From positions 1-64,000 of the forward strand of contig NZ_CACXNW010000002.1 of NCBI RefSeq assembly GCF_902769175.1: DNA of 64,000 nucleotides, read 5' to 3'. Positions 1 to 9,681 of the stretch are shown in pieces; the first letter of the stretch is position 1; the number at the start of each line of letters is the position of its first letter. The position numbers were made by a program, and so were the translations under genes. This stretch comes from an uncultured Methanobrevibacter sp. GTDB taxonomy: Archaea; Methanobacteriota; Methanobacteria; Methanobacteriales; Methanobacteriaceae. The notes under the pieces are model-generated. The model was not told the origin of the DNA, ran no database searches, and saw only the letters and a list, made by a program, of their open reading frames with translations.

Positions 1-1791
1 TAATTTAGGGAAAATACATAAACTTTTAAGTTCATCTAATAATAATTTGAATGCATATGAAATTTCAACAGGATAAGTTTCGCTGTCTCCACAAATTGGG
101 CAGTACATTTTACGTTTATTCTTATCGTATACTGCTAACATTCCACATTCATTACATACAACAGCTTCATACTTGTCAGATTCATCTAAGAGTCTTTCCT
201 TCAATGCAAGAGCTGCACCGTGTGCAATAAGACAGTCTCTTTCCATTTCTCCGAACCTGAGACCACCTTCACGAGCCCTACCTTCTGTTGGCTGACGTGT
301 AAGCACTTGTACTGGACCAGTTGAACGAGCATAAACCTTATCAGTTGTCATGTGGTGTAATTTTTGGTAATATGCAACACCTACAAAGATTTCAGCTTCA
401 ATACGTTCACCAATTACACCATTGTATAATGATTCGCATCCTGCAGATTCAAAACCGTTTTCCTTAAGTGCACGTTTGATTTGATGTTCTGCAGCATCAT
501 TGAATGGAGTACCATCCATACGGCGTCCTTCCATACAACCTGCTTTACCTGCTACCATTTCCAATACTTGACCTACAGACATCCTTGAAGGGATAGCGTG
601 AGGGTTTACAATAATATCTGGCACTACACCATCTTCTGTAAATGGAATGTCATCTTGAGCTAAGATAAGACCTACAACCCCTTTCTGACCGTGCCTTGAT
701 GCAAACTTATCACCGAATTCAGGTTGTCTGGTATCTCTTACTCTTATTTTAGTTAATTTGCTTCCTTCAACAGTTTCAGTTAAAAGAACTGCATCTACAA
801 TACCTTTTTCACCGTGTCTTACAGTTACAGAAGTTTCTCTTCTTTTTTCAGCAACAGTACCGAATTCGTCAATTTCTCCTAAGAATCTTGGAGGAGAGGT
901 TTTACCAATCAATACATCACCAGATTCCACATGGGATTCTGGGTTTACAATACCGTCTTCATCTAAGTTTCTGTAAGACTCTTCACTACGGTATCCTTTA
1001 ACTCCCTTTTCTGGAACTTCGAATTTATCCTCTTGTCCACCAGGGTATCTTCTTTCAGATGCTTCATAAGATCTGAAAAAGCTAGATCTTCCCATACCTC
1101 TTTCAAGAGAGGATTTGTTGAGAATCATTGCGTCTTCCATGTTATATCCTTCATAGGACATAAGTGCTACAACTAAGTTTTGACCGGAAGGTCTGGAATC
1201 ATAATTGATAGCATCAATGATTCTTGTTTTTACTATAGGAGTTTGAGGATGGTGTAATAAGTGAGCACGAGTGTCAGTACGTAAAGCATAGTTAGATACG
1301 TATAAACCTAATGCTTGCTTTGTCATCCCTGCTTCCATTGTATTCCTTGGAGAAGAGTTGTGGTCTGAAAATGGAATAATTCCTGCACAGATTCCAAGCA
1401 TAGTTGAAGGGTCGATTTCCAAATGAGTGTGGTCTTCATTTAATTGACTTAAATTCATTGCAATATAGGAGTTTTCTTCCTCTTCAGCATCCGAGTATTC
1501 TAAAATTCCTAATTCAAATAATTGGTCCCATTTCAAATCGCCATTTGCAATAGCATCCATATGTTCATCTTTAAGTGCTGGAACACCGTCTTCAACAAGA
1601 ATTAAAGGTCTTCTTGCTCTACCAGGGTCAGTGAAAATATAAATTTCATTATTATCATCATAATAGGTGATGTTCATTTCATTGTTGATTTCACCAGCTC
1701 TTCTTTTAGCACGCATTTCATCGGTAAATTCTTCAGGATTATCACAGTAACCGGTTAGTTTACCATTAATATAAATTTTAGCCCCTACCAT
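1..1791 (-). CDS. rpoB1: DNA-directed RNA polymerase subunit B' (rpoB1), C-terminus cut by window edge
   Basis: This is the C-terminal half of the RNA polymerase beta-like subunit, which Methanobacteriales split into B'' and B'. The reading frame opens at an ATG (1789-1791) preceded by GGAGGAATTTT and stays open to base 1. Family motifs visible in order are GYNMEDAMILNKSS, the catalytic-site region GDKFASRHGQKG, GGLRFGEMERDC near the end, and a zinc site of two CxxC-type pairs (CNECG, CPICG). Only the last few residues should be missing. It follows rpoB2 by 13 bases and is clearly cotranscribed with it. Confidence 0.97.
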   Translation of the reverse strand, partial: MVGAKIYINGKLTGYCDNPEEFTDEMRAKRRAGEINNEMNITYYDDNNEIYIFTDPGRARRPLILVEDGVPALKDEHMDAIANGDLKWDQLFELGILEYSDAEEEENSYIAMNLSQLNEDHTHLEIDPSTMLGICAGIIPFSDHNSSPRNTMEAGMTKQALGLYVSNYALRTDTRAHLLHHPQTPIVKTRIIDAINYDSRPSGQNLVVALMSYEGYNMEDAMILNKSSLERGMGRSSFFRSYEASERRYPGGQEDKFEVPEKGVKGYRSEESYRNLDEDGIVNPESHVESGDVLIGKTSPPRFLGEIDEFGTVAEKRRETSVTVRHGEKGIVDAVLLTETVEGSKLTKIRVRDTRQPEFGDKFASRHGQKGVVGLILAQDDIPFTEDGVVPDIIVNPHAIPSRMSVGQVLEMVAGKAGCMEGRRMDGTPFNDAAEHQIKRALKENGFESAGCESLYNGVIGERIEAEIFVGVAYYQKLHHMTTDKVYARSTGPVQVLTRQPTEGRAREGGLRFGEMERDCLIAHGAALALKERLLDESDKYEAVVCNECGMLAVYDKNKRKMYCPICGDSETYPVEISYAFKLLLDELKSLCIFPKL

Positions 1792-1804
1792 AAAATTCCT
1801 CCGA

Positions 1805-3373
1805 TTAATCTATCATCTCTACATCCATGTCTCTAATGATGTTTACAATTTCCTCTCCGTCAAATCCTTCAGAGATCTTACACATTAGAGCTAAGTTCTT
1901 TACTAATCCACAGTTTGGTCCTTCTGGAGTTTCGTTTGGACATATCTTTCCAAATTGAGTAGGGTGCAAATCCCTAGCTTCAAAGTGAGGCTGACTTCTA
2001 GTAAGTGGAGAAACAACCCTTCTTAAGTGAGAAAGTGTTGCCATGTAACTGACTCTATCTAAAAGCTGACTTACACCAGCTCTTCCACCTACCCAGTTAC
2101 CTGTAGCAATAGCATGCTTAATGTTTTCAGTTAAAACGTCAGAACGAACAGCTTGCTTGATTGAAAGCTCTTTTCCTCTGGACAAGCTTCTTTCAAGTTG
2201 GTAACTCATATCTCTTGTTAAGGAAGAGAAAGCAACTCTGAACAAGTCTTCCATCAAGTCACCAGAAACTCTTAACCTTTTATTGGTATAGTGGTCCTTA
2301 TCGTGAGGTTCTCTTTGACCTTCAATAACTTGGAGTAACATTTCAGTCATTTCTGCTAAATAAATAGCCTTATCATAACGTTTGTCCTCTTCAATACCCA
2401 TATGAGGCAATAGGTATCTGTCGATTACATCTTGAGCACGTTTGATTCTGTACTCTTCAGTCATACCTTTAGCGACTCTGTTACCAATGTATTTGATTGC
2501 AGCCATTCTCATGTATTCGGCTCTTTCCTCTTGGGTCATACCCATCATTTCATCATTATCAAGTTTTAAATCCTTTTCAGAAACTTGAATATCGTCTGCA
2601 ATGTACATTTGGAAGTTAAAGTCATCTGAAATTTTTCTAATAATGTCTTGGTCAGTGGATAAGCCTAATGCTCTAAGCAATATGACTAATGGAATTTCAC
2701 CAGGAACATATGGGAAAGAGATTCTTAAAAAGACTCCGCTTTTACGTGGCTTTTTATATTCTAAGGTAATTCTTGCTCTGAAACCACTTTTGATAGAAGT
2801 TACAATAGCCTTTGCATGCCTATCTTCGATTTCATCAATTCTTTCCAAGATGATCTTATTTGGAGCAATCTCTTCCATAGTAACAACAGCTCTTTCAGAA
2901 CCGTTTACAATGAAGTATCCACCTGGGTCTTTAGGGTCTTCTCCTTTTTCCATTAATTCCTCATCGGTAAGTCCATGTAAATGACAAATGCTTGATTTAA
3001 GCATAAGAGGCAATTCACCAATGTAAACATAAGATTCATCATCTAAAATTGGTTCTTCGTCTTTTTCATTGTCAACTAATGCCATTTGCAAGTACATATG
3101 AGCAGAATAGTTTAAGTTTCTAAGTCTAGCTTCAGTAGGGTAAATCATACTTTTAGAACCGTCAGCTTCTTTAGTGAAAGGTTTTTCAATTTTGATTTTA
3201 CCAGTTTTGAGAGTATAATTTCCCTTTTCGTTTTCTATAGTAATTGGTTCAGTGATATCAATAATGTTTTGAATACGATTTTCAACAAAATCGTTATAAG
3301 ATTTGATATGATGATCTACAATGTCATATTTATCAAAAAATGAATCTACTAAACCCCATGTCTTGTTTTTCAT
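1805..3373 (-). CDS. rpoB2: DNA-directed RNA polymerase subunit B'' (rpoB2)
   Basis: N-terminal half of the RNA polymerase B subunit, 522 residues, the usual length for the split form. The start is an ATG with GGAGATATTAA upstream. The end carries the conserved HPTQFGKICPNETPEGPNCG segment of the beta-subunit fork region, with RVVSPLTRSQPHFEARDLHP just before it, which normally continues into B'. The split between the two genes lies at the position known for Methanobacteriales. It lies between rpoH and rpoB1 in one operon. Confidence 0.98.
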   Translation of the reverse strand: MKNKTWGLVDSFFDKYDIVDHHIKSYNDFVENRIQNIIDITEPITIENEKGNYTLKTGKIKIEKPFTKEADGSKSMIYPTEARLRNLNYSAHMYLQMALVDNEKDEEPILDDESYVYIGELPLMLKSSICHLHGLTDEELMEKGEDPKDPGGYFIVNGSERAVVTMEEIAPNKIILERIDEIEDRHAKAIVTSIKSGFRARITLEYKKPRKSGVFLRISFPYVPGEIPLVILLRALGLSTDQDIIRKISDDFNFQMYIADDIQVSEKDLKLDNDEMMGMTQEERAEYMRMAAIKYIGNRVAKGMTEEYRIKRAQDVIDRYLLPHMGIEEDKRYDKAIYLAEMTEMLLQVIEGQREPHDKDHYTNKRLRVSGDLMEDLFRVAFSSLTRDMSYQLERSLSRGKELSIKQAVRSDVLTENIKHAIATGNWVGGRAGVSQLLDRVSYMATLSHLRRVVSPLTRSQPHFEARDLHPTQFGKICPNETPEGPNCGLVKNLALMCKISEGFDGEEIVNIIRDMDVEMID

Positions 3374-3478
3374 TTAATATCTCCAAAAAATACAATCAGA
3401 TAAAAAATCTACATAAAAATTATTCTAATTAATTAAAAATCATAAAAAATATTTTATATATAAATTTTAATTTAAAAT

Positions 3479-3727
3479 CTATTTTTGATTATTTTCTCCA
3501 CTGACAAGTCTATATGTGACAAATATACCTGCAGTTTCACTTTTACGAGTAATTTTTAAAACTTGACCTTCTTTAGCACCAATTGCTTTAGAAACAGGAT
3601 CATTTACTTTAATTTTTGGAAGTTGACTAATGTCATAATCAACATCTGCAAAAATTTCTTCAATTTCATCATCAGACAAAATTTCGTGCTTAGAAACAGC
3701 ACTATGGTTTAATATATTAAATGCCAA
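3479..3727 (-). CDS. rpoH: DNA-directed RNA polymerase subunit H (rpoH), TTG start
   Basis: Small archaeal RNA polymerase subunit H (Rpb5 C-terminal domain homologue), 82 residues. The motifs FNILNHSAVSKHEIL, the PKIKVNDPVSKAIGAKEGQVLKI stretch in parts, and the C-terminal YRLV are typical. The start chosen is the TTG at 3725-3727, because GGAGGAATAT lies directly before it and the family begins M-x-F-x-I-L. An upstream in-frame ATG at 3776-3778 has no ribosome binding site and would add 17 residues foreign to the family. It is the first gene of the rpoH-rpoB2-rpoB1 operon; about 105 bases separate it from rpoB2. Confidence 0.93.
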   Translation of the reverse strand: MAFNILNHSAVSKHEILSDDEIEEIFADVDYDISQLPKIKVNDPVSKAIGAKEGQVLKITRKSETAGIFVTYRLVSGENNQK

Positions 3728-4175
3728 AATATTCCTCCGATAAAAGTATTTTAAAATAATATCATTGCAATAAATCAATAACTTTCACTAAACTAATTAA
3801 TAAAAAATTTCAAATAATCTTTTTAGTAAGCTTTTTAACATTCCCTTTAATTATTTCAATTAATAATTACACTTATTTCTTCATCATCATAGAATAGATT
3901 TGATTAAAGGATAAAGAGCCATAGAGTTGTCAATAATCATAAAAATCATAGCTTTTTGGAAATAAAAAATAGACTAAGCCTTGAAAAATTTACAATATCT
4001 AAAACACTAACCCCTTCACAATTTAATAAACCATTATTCCAGTAGAATAAATTCCAAATTCAAATACGACAAAATTTAAATATGATTTAAATAAGACACA
4101 TGAAAATTAAAAAATCTAGAAAAATGTTATTTAAAAATTTAAATTTAGTAAAGTTAATAATAAAAAAAATCAGAG
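3728..4175. other. AT-rich intergenic region between rpoH and the tRNA cluster
   Basis: Contains the rpoH upstream region at its left and the T-rich 3' flank of tRNA-Lys (on the minus strand a run of eight T at about 4162-4169) at its right. No coding signal or clear repeat was seen in the roughly 400 bases between. Confidence 0.6.
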
Positions 4176-4250
<75 letters not shown>

Positions 4251-4257
4251 GATTAAA

Positions 4258-4294
4258 CGACAGGCCCACATGATAGCCCCTACACCACCAGGGC
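4258..4294 (-). pseudogene. 5' half of tRNA-Asp (positions 1-37), 3' half absent
   Basis: On the minus strand, 37 bases match the 5' half of an archaeal tRNA-Asp: acceptor strand GCCCTGG, D arm GTGT...ATCA, 5' anticodon strand TGGGC, then loop CTGTCG with anticodon GTC. The match stops right after G37, the usual archaeal intron or split position, and TTTAATC leads straight into tRNA-Lys. No matching 3' half (a strand complementary to the acceptor and TGGGC) is present downstream in the cluster. A TATA-like box at about 4345-4352 would serve the half and tRNA-Lys together. It is most simply a relic of a tandem tRNA pair; a split tRNA gene is the alternative. Confidence 0.75.
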
Positions 4295-4435
4295 AAAACT
4301 ATGTGAGTATAAACTATACTCATTAAAATGATATATTTATTATCATATATAAAGGTTTCTATATATCCTATATTTTTATGAAAATTCGAAAAGAAATTTC
4401 ATAAAGATAAGATAAATAGAAAATAATAATAAAAA

Positions 4436-4508
4436 TCCCGTCTGCCGGACTTGAACCAGCAACATTTGGATCTACAGTCCAACGCTCTGCCAATTGAGCT
4501 AAGACGGG
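4436..4508 (-). tRNA. tRNA-Tyr (anticodon GUA)
   Basis: Minus-strand cloverleaf with acceptor CCCGTCT/AGACGGG, anticodon stem TTGGA/TCCAA around CTGTAGA (anticodon GTA), T arm CTGGTTCAAGTCCGG and discriminator A. The C1-G72 pair is the archaeal tRNA-Tyr identity pair. No intron is present. Confidence 0.97.
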
Positions 4509-4520
4509 ATAGATACAAAG

Positions 4521-4595
<75 letters not shown>

Positions 4596-4755
4596 GACAT
4601 AATTATTATACAACATAATTATTTTATATTACCATAATATATAAATCTTTTGGTAAATTCAGTAAATTTGATATTCTATGAAAAGATTTATTAATAAATT
4701 TTGTAGATTAAAAAAGATTAATTAAACAATAATTAATACAAATCAACATAAAAAA

Positions 4756-4829
<74 letters not shown>

Positions 4830-4977
4830 AATGAATAGATTTAATAAAAAAGACTTTTAAAAAATTAAAAAGTTTTTAAAATTATTCAACAATAATATAT
4901 AGTATAGTATCATTTAAATAGTTTACTATTAAAACTTTTCCTAAAAAATTAATTATGAAAAGAAAAAATGATGGAAA

Positions 4978-5092
4978 ATAATTAATTAAATTTAAAATAT
5001 TAAAAAATAATCAATTAAATTTAAACTTAAAATATTAAAAAGAAAGTAAATAATCAATTAAATTTAAATTTAAAATATTAAAAAGTAAGAAA
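4978..5092. repeat. Imperfect AT-rich tandem repeats downstream of thiE
   Basis: The phrase AATTAAATTTAAA followed by TTAAAATATTAAAAA recurs three times at irregular spacing (copies begin near 4983, 5012 and 5056). The array lies within about 60 bases downstream of the thiE stop codon, and its transcript would be U-rich. Confidence 0.6.
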
Positions 5093-5145
5093 ATAATAAA
5101 AAGAAAACAATCGAATAGTAAATTAAAAATAAAAAAAAAGAAAAT

Positions 5146-5775
5146 TTAAGATGAATAAATCTCTTTTAATTTTTTAGAAGCTTCCTTAGGATCTTCCGCA
5201 TTCATGATAGCAGAGATAACAGAAAATCCTGCTATTCCAGTGGATTTAATACTTGGTGCATTTTCTAAGCTAATTCCACCAATAGCAACAACAGGAATAT
5301 CTACAGAATCAACAATATCCTTTAATTCTTCTTTTGAGACAGACTCTGCATCATCTTTAGTTGATGTAGGGAATATGGCTCCAGAACCAATATAATCAGC
5401 ACCCTCAGCTTCAGCCTTTATTGCCTCTTCAACTGTGGAAGTGGAAACTCCTAATATCTTCTCATCACCAATAATCTTTCGAGCAATTGTAGCAGGCATA
5501 TCATCCTGACCAATGTGAACTCCTTCACTGTAAATTGCAAGAGCAATATCAATTCTATCATTAACCAATAGAGGAACATTGTATTTGCTTGTGATTTCCT
5601 TGACTTTTACAGCTAATTCATAGAAGTCCTTAGTGGAAGCGGTTTTTTCACGAAGCTGAACAATGGATGTTCCACCTTTGATTGCCTCTTCAATGACATT
5701 TAAGAATTCTTCATCAGTTTTATTTCTATGGTCTGTAACCAAATAAACAGAGTAATCAATATCTTTTTTCATCAT
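5146..5775 (-). CDS. thiE: Thiamine-phosphate synthase ThiE
   Basis: Joins hydroxymethylpyrimidine diphosphate and hydroxyethylthiazole phosphate to give thiamine phosphate in the cytoplasm. The 209-residue TIM barrel shows the family signatures IVQLREK, LLVNDRIDIA, GVHIGQDDMP, GSGAIFPTSTK and VVAIGGIS, and the length is normal. The minus-strand partner thiM lies about 280 bases upstream, so thiazole salvage and coupling are encoded side by side. No thiamine riboswitch was recognised in either leader. Confidence 0.96.
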   Translation of the reverse strand: MMKKDIDYSVYLVTDHRNKTDEEFLNVIEEAIKGGTSIVQLREKTASTKDFYELAVKVKEITSKYNVPLLVNDRIDIALAIYSEGVHIGQDDMPATIARKIIGDEKILGVSTSTVEEAIKAEAEGADYIGSGAIFPTSTKDDAESVSKEELKDIVDSVDIPVVAIGGISLENAPSIKSTGIAGFSVISAIMNAEDPKEASKKLKEIYSS

Positions 5776-6056
5776 TTAATCATCTTTTTAAAAATTAATT
5801 AAATTTATTAAAATTATAAAAATTATAAAAATACCAAATAATTAAATAATTAATTATTATTTAATCATTAAATTAAAATTTTTAAATTAAATTTAATAAA
5901 TAATTTTTTTATAAAATTTCATAATATCTTTTTTAGAATAAAAAAAATTAATGAAATTAAATAAAATTATAAATTATTATATTAATAATAAAATAAACTA
6001 AAAAATAAATAAAAAAATAAATTTATTATATTAATTTAAAATAAACTAAGAATAAT

Positions 6057-6956
6057 TTAAATGTTTATTTCAAATAAATTAGCCCTTTTGATTAATTCTT
6101 CAGCATCTAACTTATACAGATTATCAATCAGGAATGTTCTGAAACTACCAGTTCCCAAATCATTTTTCCTTACATAATCTGCAGCATTTTCCCCTGCAAC
6201 AGTCATCAATGCACATGCTGTGATTCCACCAATCAATGCATCATTAGCACCAACAAAAGATCCGATGATTGTAGTTAACATACATCCGCTTCCTGTAATG
6301 AGAGGCATCATTTCATCACCGTTGTCAAGTCCAAAAGTAAATTTTCCATCTGAAATAATGTCTATTGGACCACTTGCAATTACTACAGTGTTTAATTCAT
6401 TAGCCAATTCCTTTACAATTGAAGCATTGATTTCTAAAGTGTCTTTGGAAATTACATCACTTTCTGCAACGTCGACACCTTTTCCAGCAGCGTCATTATT
6501 TTCATTAAGCTTAATCAATTTTGCAATAGCTTTGATTTCAGACATATTTCCTCTGACTAATGTCAAAGGATAATTTTCTACAATTTCCTTTGTCATATCA
6601 TTCCTAAGGCCACTTACTCCTGCACCAACAGGATCAAAGATAATAGGTTTATTGATTTCCTTAGCCTGATTTGCACTGTTTCTCATCAACTCATTTTGAT
6701 TTTGATTTAATGTACCTATATTGATTACAAGAGCATTTGCAATATTTACTATTTCTCCACCTTCTTCAGCACCTAAGGACATGATTGGTGAAGCGCCAAT
6801 AGCTAATGCAGCATTTGCACAATCAGTCACTGTTACAAAATTGGTTATGCAAAAAGTTAAAGGAGCATTATCCTTAACATTCTTTAAAGCGTTCGGAAAT
6901 TCATTTAAGACATTTTTTACATTTTCACTATCTGTCATTATAATTTCATCTGTCAT
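6057..6956 (-). CDS. thiM: Hydroxyethylthiazole kinase ThiM
   Basis: Phosphorylates hydroxyethylthiazole with ATP in the thiamine salvage route. Signatures seen are PITFCITN-like PLTFCITNFV near the N-terminus, SPIMSLGAEE, PIIFDPVGAG and the ATP-site LITGSGCMLT. The start at 6954-6956 is preferred over an ATG five codons upstream, because AAAGGTT lies just before it whereas the upstream ATG has no ribosome binding site. The 299 residues slightly exceed the usual 260-275 because of an extra stretch before the EINASIVKELANEL helix. Confidence 0.95.
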   Translation of the reverse strand: MTDEIIMTDSENVKNVLNEFPNALKNVKDNAPLTFCITNFVTVTDCANAALAIGASPIMSLGAEEGGEIVNIANALVINIGTLNQNQNELMRNSANQAKEINKPIIFDPVGAGVSGLRNDMTKEIVENYPLTLVRGNMSEIKAIAKLIKLNENNDAAGKGVDVAESDVISKDTLEINASIVKELANELNTVVIASGPIDIISDGKFTFGLDNGDEMMPLITGSGCMLTTIIGSFVGANDALIGGITACALMTVAGENAADYVRKNDLGTGSFRTFLIDNLYKLDAEELIKRANLFEINI

Positions 6957-7226
6957 TTTATAACCTTTCATATATCAAATTTTCAACATTTTAATATTAT
7001 ATTTTTTATATTTATAAAGTTTTTCATAATTTATCATGATTATTCATTATAAATTATTTACTGATTTAACTATTTGAAAAATAAGAATCTGAAAATAAAT
7101 AAAATATACAAAAAACTTTAAAAAAAAAGAGGAGCAACTTAATAAAATAATTAATTATATTTAATAATATCAACGATGATGAAAAAATAATTAAAGAATT
7201 TGAAAATAGCAAAAAATAGTAAAAAA

Positions 7227-7317
7227 GATTAAATAAAAAAATTATAAAGAAAAGAATTATCTAAAAAAAGATTAAATAAAAAAATTATAAAGAAAAGAAT
7301 TATCTAAAAAAAGATTA
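7227..7317. repeat. 43-bp tandem repeat (2.1 copies) downstream of pgk
   Basis: Two near-perfect 43-bp copies (phase GATTAAATAAAAAAATTATA) begin at 7227 and 7270, with a partial third at 7313. They lie 30 to 120 bases downstream of the pgk stop codon and are U-rich in the pgk transcript. Confidence 0.85.
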
Positions 7318-7347
7318 AAATAAAAAATAAAAAAAGAAAAGAATTAT

Positions 7348-8574
7348 TTAATTATCAAATAACTCTTTAGAATCTTTTAATGCTTCAACTGCAGCTAATG
7401 GTTTACCTGCCAACATATTAATGGAAGCTCCACCACCACTACTGATATGATCCATCTTATCACCATATCCTAAATTGACAGTAGCTGCTGCAATATGTCC
7501 TCCACCAATAATTGAGAATCCATCTGAAGATGCAATCGCATGAATGATATCCTCAGTACAAATTGCGAATTTAGGATTTTCAAATACACCTGCAGGACCA
7601 TTTGCAAAAATGGATTTTGCTTCACGGATAATCTTGGCATATGTGATTAAAGACTCTCTGCCAATGTCAAAAATAGAAGCATTAGGAATGTTTTCAATTG
7701 TAACATCTGCTCTGTCACCTAAAACACTAACTGCAACGTCTTTTGGATAAACTATCTTATCGCCAAATCTTTCAATGAGCTCCTTACATTTATCTACCAT
7801 ATCAAGATATCCTCTTGCTTCAATAAATTCCTTATTGATGGACTTGATGTCATATCCAGCTGCCCAAATGAAGATATTAGCAACAAGACCTGAAACCAAT
7901 ACATAATCTGCAGTTCCATTTTCCAAAACATTCTCTGTTACCATGATTGAATCATCAGCTTTCATACCACCTAATGCAAAAACACAAGGGTGCTGTACAT
8001 TTTCCAATGCATTTCCAATAACAGTCAATTCCTTTTCCATTACTCTGCCTGCAGCAGAAGGAACAGTTCTTGTAAATCCAACCAATGAAGTTTGAGATCT
8101 GTGAGCTGCTGCAAATGCATCATTGACAAACAAATCAACCAATGGAGTTAATTGCTGAACAAGGACAGAAGTGGCTTCCTCTTCAGGAGAACGTTTTAAT
8201 TGCTCTTCTGAAAAGAACCTTACATTTTCAAGAAGCAATATTTGTCCCGGCTCTAAAGCAAGAATAGATTCTTTTGCAGTAGATGAAAATAGGGAATCAA
8301 CATATTTCACATCCAAACCTACAGCATTAGATAAAACCTCAGCATGTTGCTTTAATGGGGTAAAATCATCTTTACCTGGACGACTTTGGTGAGCAAGAAT
8401 AACAGTTTTAGCACCTTTAAGGGACAATTCCTTAATGGTTTCAGCATGTAGCTTCATACGGGTATCATCTAAAATAATTCCAGAATGAGGGTCAACAGGT
8501 GAATTGATATCAATTCTGACTAAAACTGTTTTGTCATTTACATCAAAATCATCAATAGTATTAAAATTAACCAT
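7348..8574 (-). CDS. pgk: Phosphoglycerate kinase
   Basis: Interconverts 1,3-bisphosphoglycerate and 3-phosphoglycerate in glycolysis and gluconeogenesis. The 408-residue protein has VRIDINSPVDP, LAHQSRPGKDDF, LLENVRFF, VNDAFAAAHR, ANGPAGVFE and the C-terminal glycine-rich IGGGHIAAA phosphate loop. The start at 8572-8574 has GAGTGAAATT before it; an in-frame start six codons upstream lacks such a site. tpiA lies 66 bases upstream on the same strand, so the two triose-phosphate enzymes probably share a transcript. Confidence 0.97.
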   Translation of the reverse strand: MVNFNTIDDFDVNDKTVLVRIDINSPVDPHSGIILDDTRMKLHAETIKELSLKGAKTVILAHQSRPGKDDFTPLKQHAEVLSNAVGLDVKYVDSLFSSTAKESILALEPGQILLLENVRFFSEEQLKRSPEEEATSVLVQQLTPLVDLFVNDAFAAAHRSQTSLVGFTRTVPSAAGRVMEKELTVIGNALENVQHPCVFALGGMKADDSIMVTENVLENGTADYVLVSGLVANIFIWAAGYDIKSINKEFIEARGYLDMVDKCKELIERFGDKIVYPKDVAVSVLGDRADVTIENIPNASIFDIGRESLITYAKIIREAKSIFANGPAGVFENPKFAICTEDIIHAIASSDGFSIIGGGHIAAATVNLGYGDKMDHISSGGGASINMLAGKPLAAVEALKDSKELFDN

Positions 8575-8639
8575 AATTTCACTCAATAACAATCATTAAT
8601 AAATTTATTAAATCTGATAGAAAACCTAACTAAATCCAA

Positions 8640-9314
8640 TTAGATTTTGCTTACTAAATCCAACAATGCATCCTTAGGGTTTTCTGCCTTAATAATTCCA
8701 GAAGCTAAAAGAACTCCTTCAGCACCTAATTCAATAGCTGCAGCCATATCTTCACCAGTTGAAATACCTGCACCACATAAAACACTTACATCAGGATTAA
8801 TTGCCTTGACTTTAGATACACTGCCTTCAACAACTTCAGGGTCTGCTTTGGAAACAGGAATTCCAGTACCTATAAGTTCAGGAGGCTCAACTGCAACATA
8901 ATCTGGTGATAAGGTAGCAGCTGCAACACTTGTTTCAACGTTATTGGTACATACACATGAAATAAGCTCTGCTTCTTTTGTCTTTTTAACTACTTCTGCA
9001 ATGTCTGCAAGAGTCATTCTGCATTCAGAGTGGTTTAATAATGTTCCATCAACACCAATTGCTACAAAGCTTTCAAATAAATTACTTCCGGTATGGCCAC
9101 CAGGAAATACAGCATCAATGTGTTGAGCTAAAACAGGAATGCTAGTTTCCTCTTTAATCCTATAGATATCTATAGCTTGTGGTACCGCTACCATAGTAAT
9201 TCCAGATTCGTTACCAGCACTTTCCAAAGCATTAGCCAAATCTAAAGCCTTTTGACCGCTGGATTCTAAATAAGTTTTAAAATTTAATATAACAACAGGT
9301 GTTTTAAGACTCAA
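8640..9314 (-). CDS. tpiA: Triosephosphate isomerase, TTG start
   Basis: Interconverts dihydroxyacetone phosphate and glyceraldehyde 3-phosphate. The 224 residues match the compact archaeal form (bacterial enzymes have about 250). Catalytic residues are visible: N11 and K13 in LNFKTY, H95 in LLNHSE and E143 in VEPPELIGTG; the phosphate loops are CGAGIS and LLASGI. The start is TTG with a perfect AAGGAGG six bases upstream. Confidence 0.97.
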   Translation of the reverse strand: MSLKTPVVILNFKTYLESSGQKALDLANALESAGNESGITMVAVPQAIDIYRIKEETSIPVLAQHIDAVFPGGHTGSNLFESFVAIGVDGTLLNHSECRMTLADIAEVVKKTKEAELISCVCTNNVETSVAAATLSPDYVAVEPPELIGTGIPVSKADPEVVEGSVSKVKAINPDVSVLCGAGISTGEDMAAAIELGAEGVLLASGIIKAENPKDALLDLVSKI

Positions 9315-9533
9315 ATCAAATCCTCCTTAAAAACAATAATAATATTTCAGCATGATAAATAATAAATAGAATAATTAAAAAAATTATTACTATAAATTAT
9401 TCTAAAGTTTTGTTTTAAAAACTTATAAAAACTTTATATAAATTTTTTCTTTATATAAAGTTTCCATAAATTCTTTACTTTATTAATAAAATATTTATAA
9501 TTAATTATATTTAAAGTATTTTAAATTTTTAAA

Positions 9534-9650
9534 AAGTGAAAACAAATCTTTTAACTAAATAAAAAAGTAAAGTGAAAACAAATATTATAACTTAATAAAA
9601 AAAAGTAAAGTGAAAACAAATTATATAACTTAATAAAAAAAAATAAATTT
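9534..9650. repeat. Tandem repeat, about 37 bp, 3 copies, between tpiA and twy1
   Basis: The phrase AAGTGAAAACAAAT followed by TATAACTTAATAAAAAAA occurs three times (copies near 9534, 9571 and 9609). Unlike most arrays in this window, it sits between two divergent genes, just upstream of twy1. Confidence 0.8.
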
Positions 9651-9681
9651 TTACAATTATCAAAAAACACTGCTGATTATC

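Noticed and set aside
2601-2984. Plus-strand open frame opposite rpoB2
   Set aside because: Shadow of the strongly conserved minus-strand gene, without a ribosome binding site or known motif. The same applies to other long antisense frames opposite thiM, mreB, cofE, cofD and korA/korB.
5776-6056. Possible TPP riboswitch near thiE and thiM
   Set aside because: The leaders are almost pure A/T and lack the conserved CTGAGA and ACCTGA-type cores of thiamine riboswitches on either strand.
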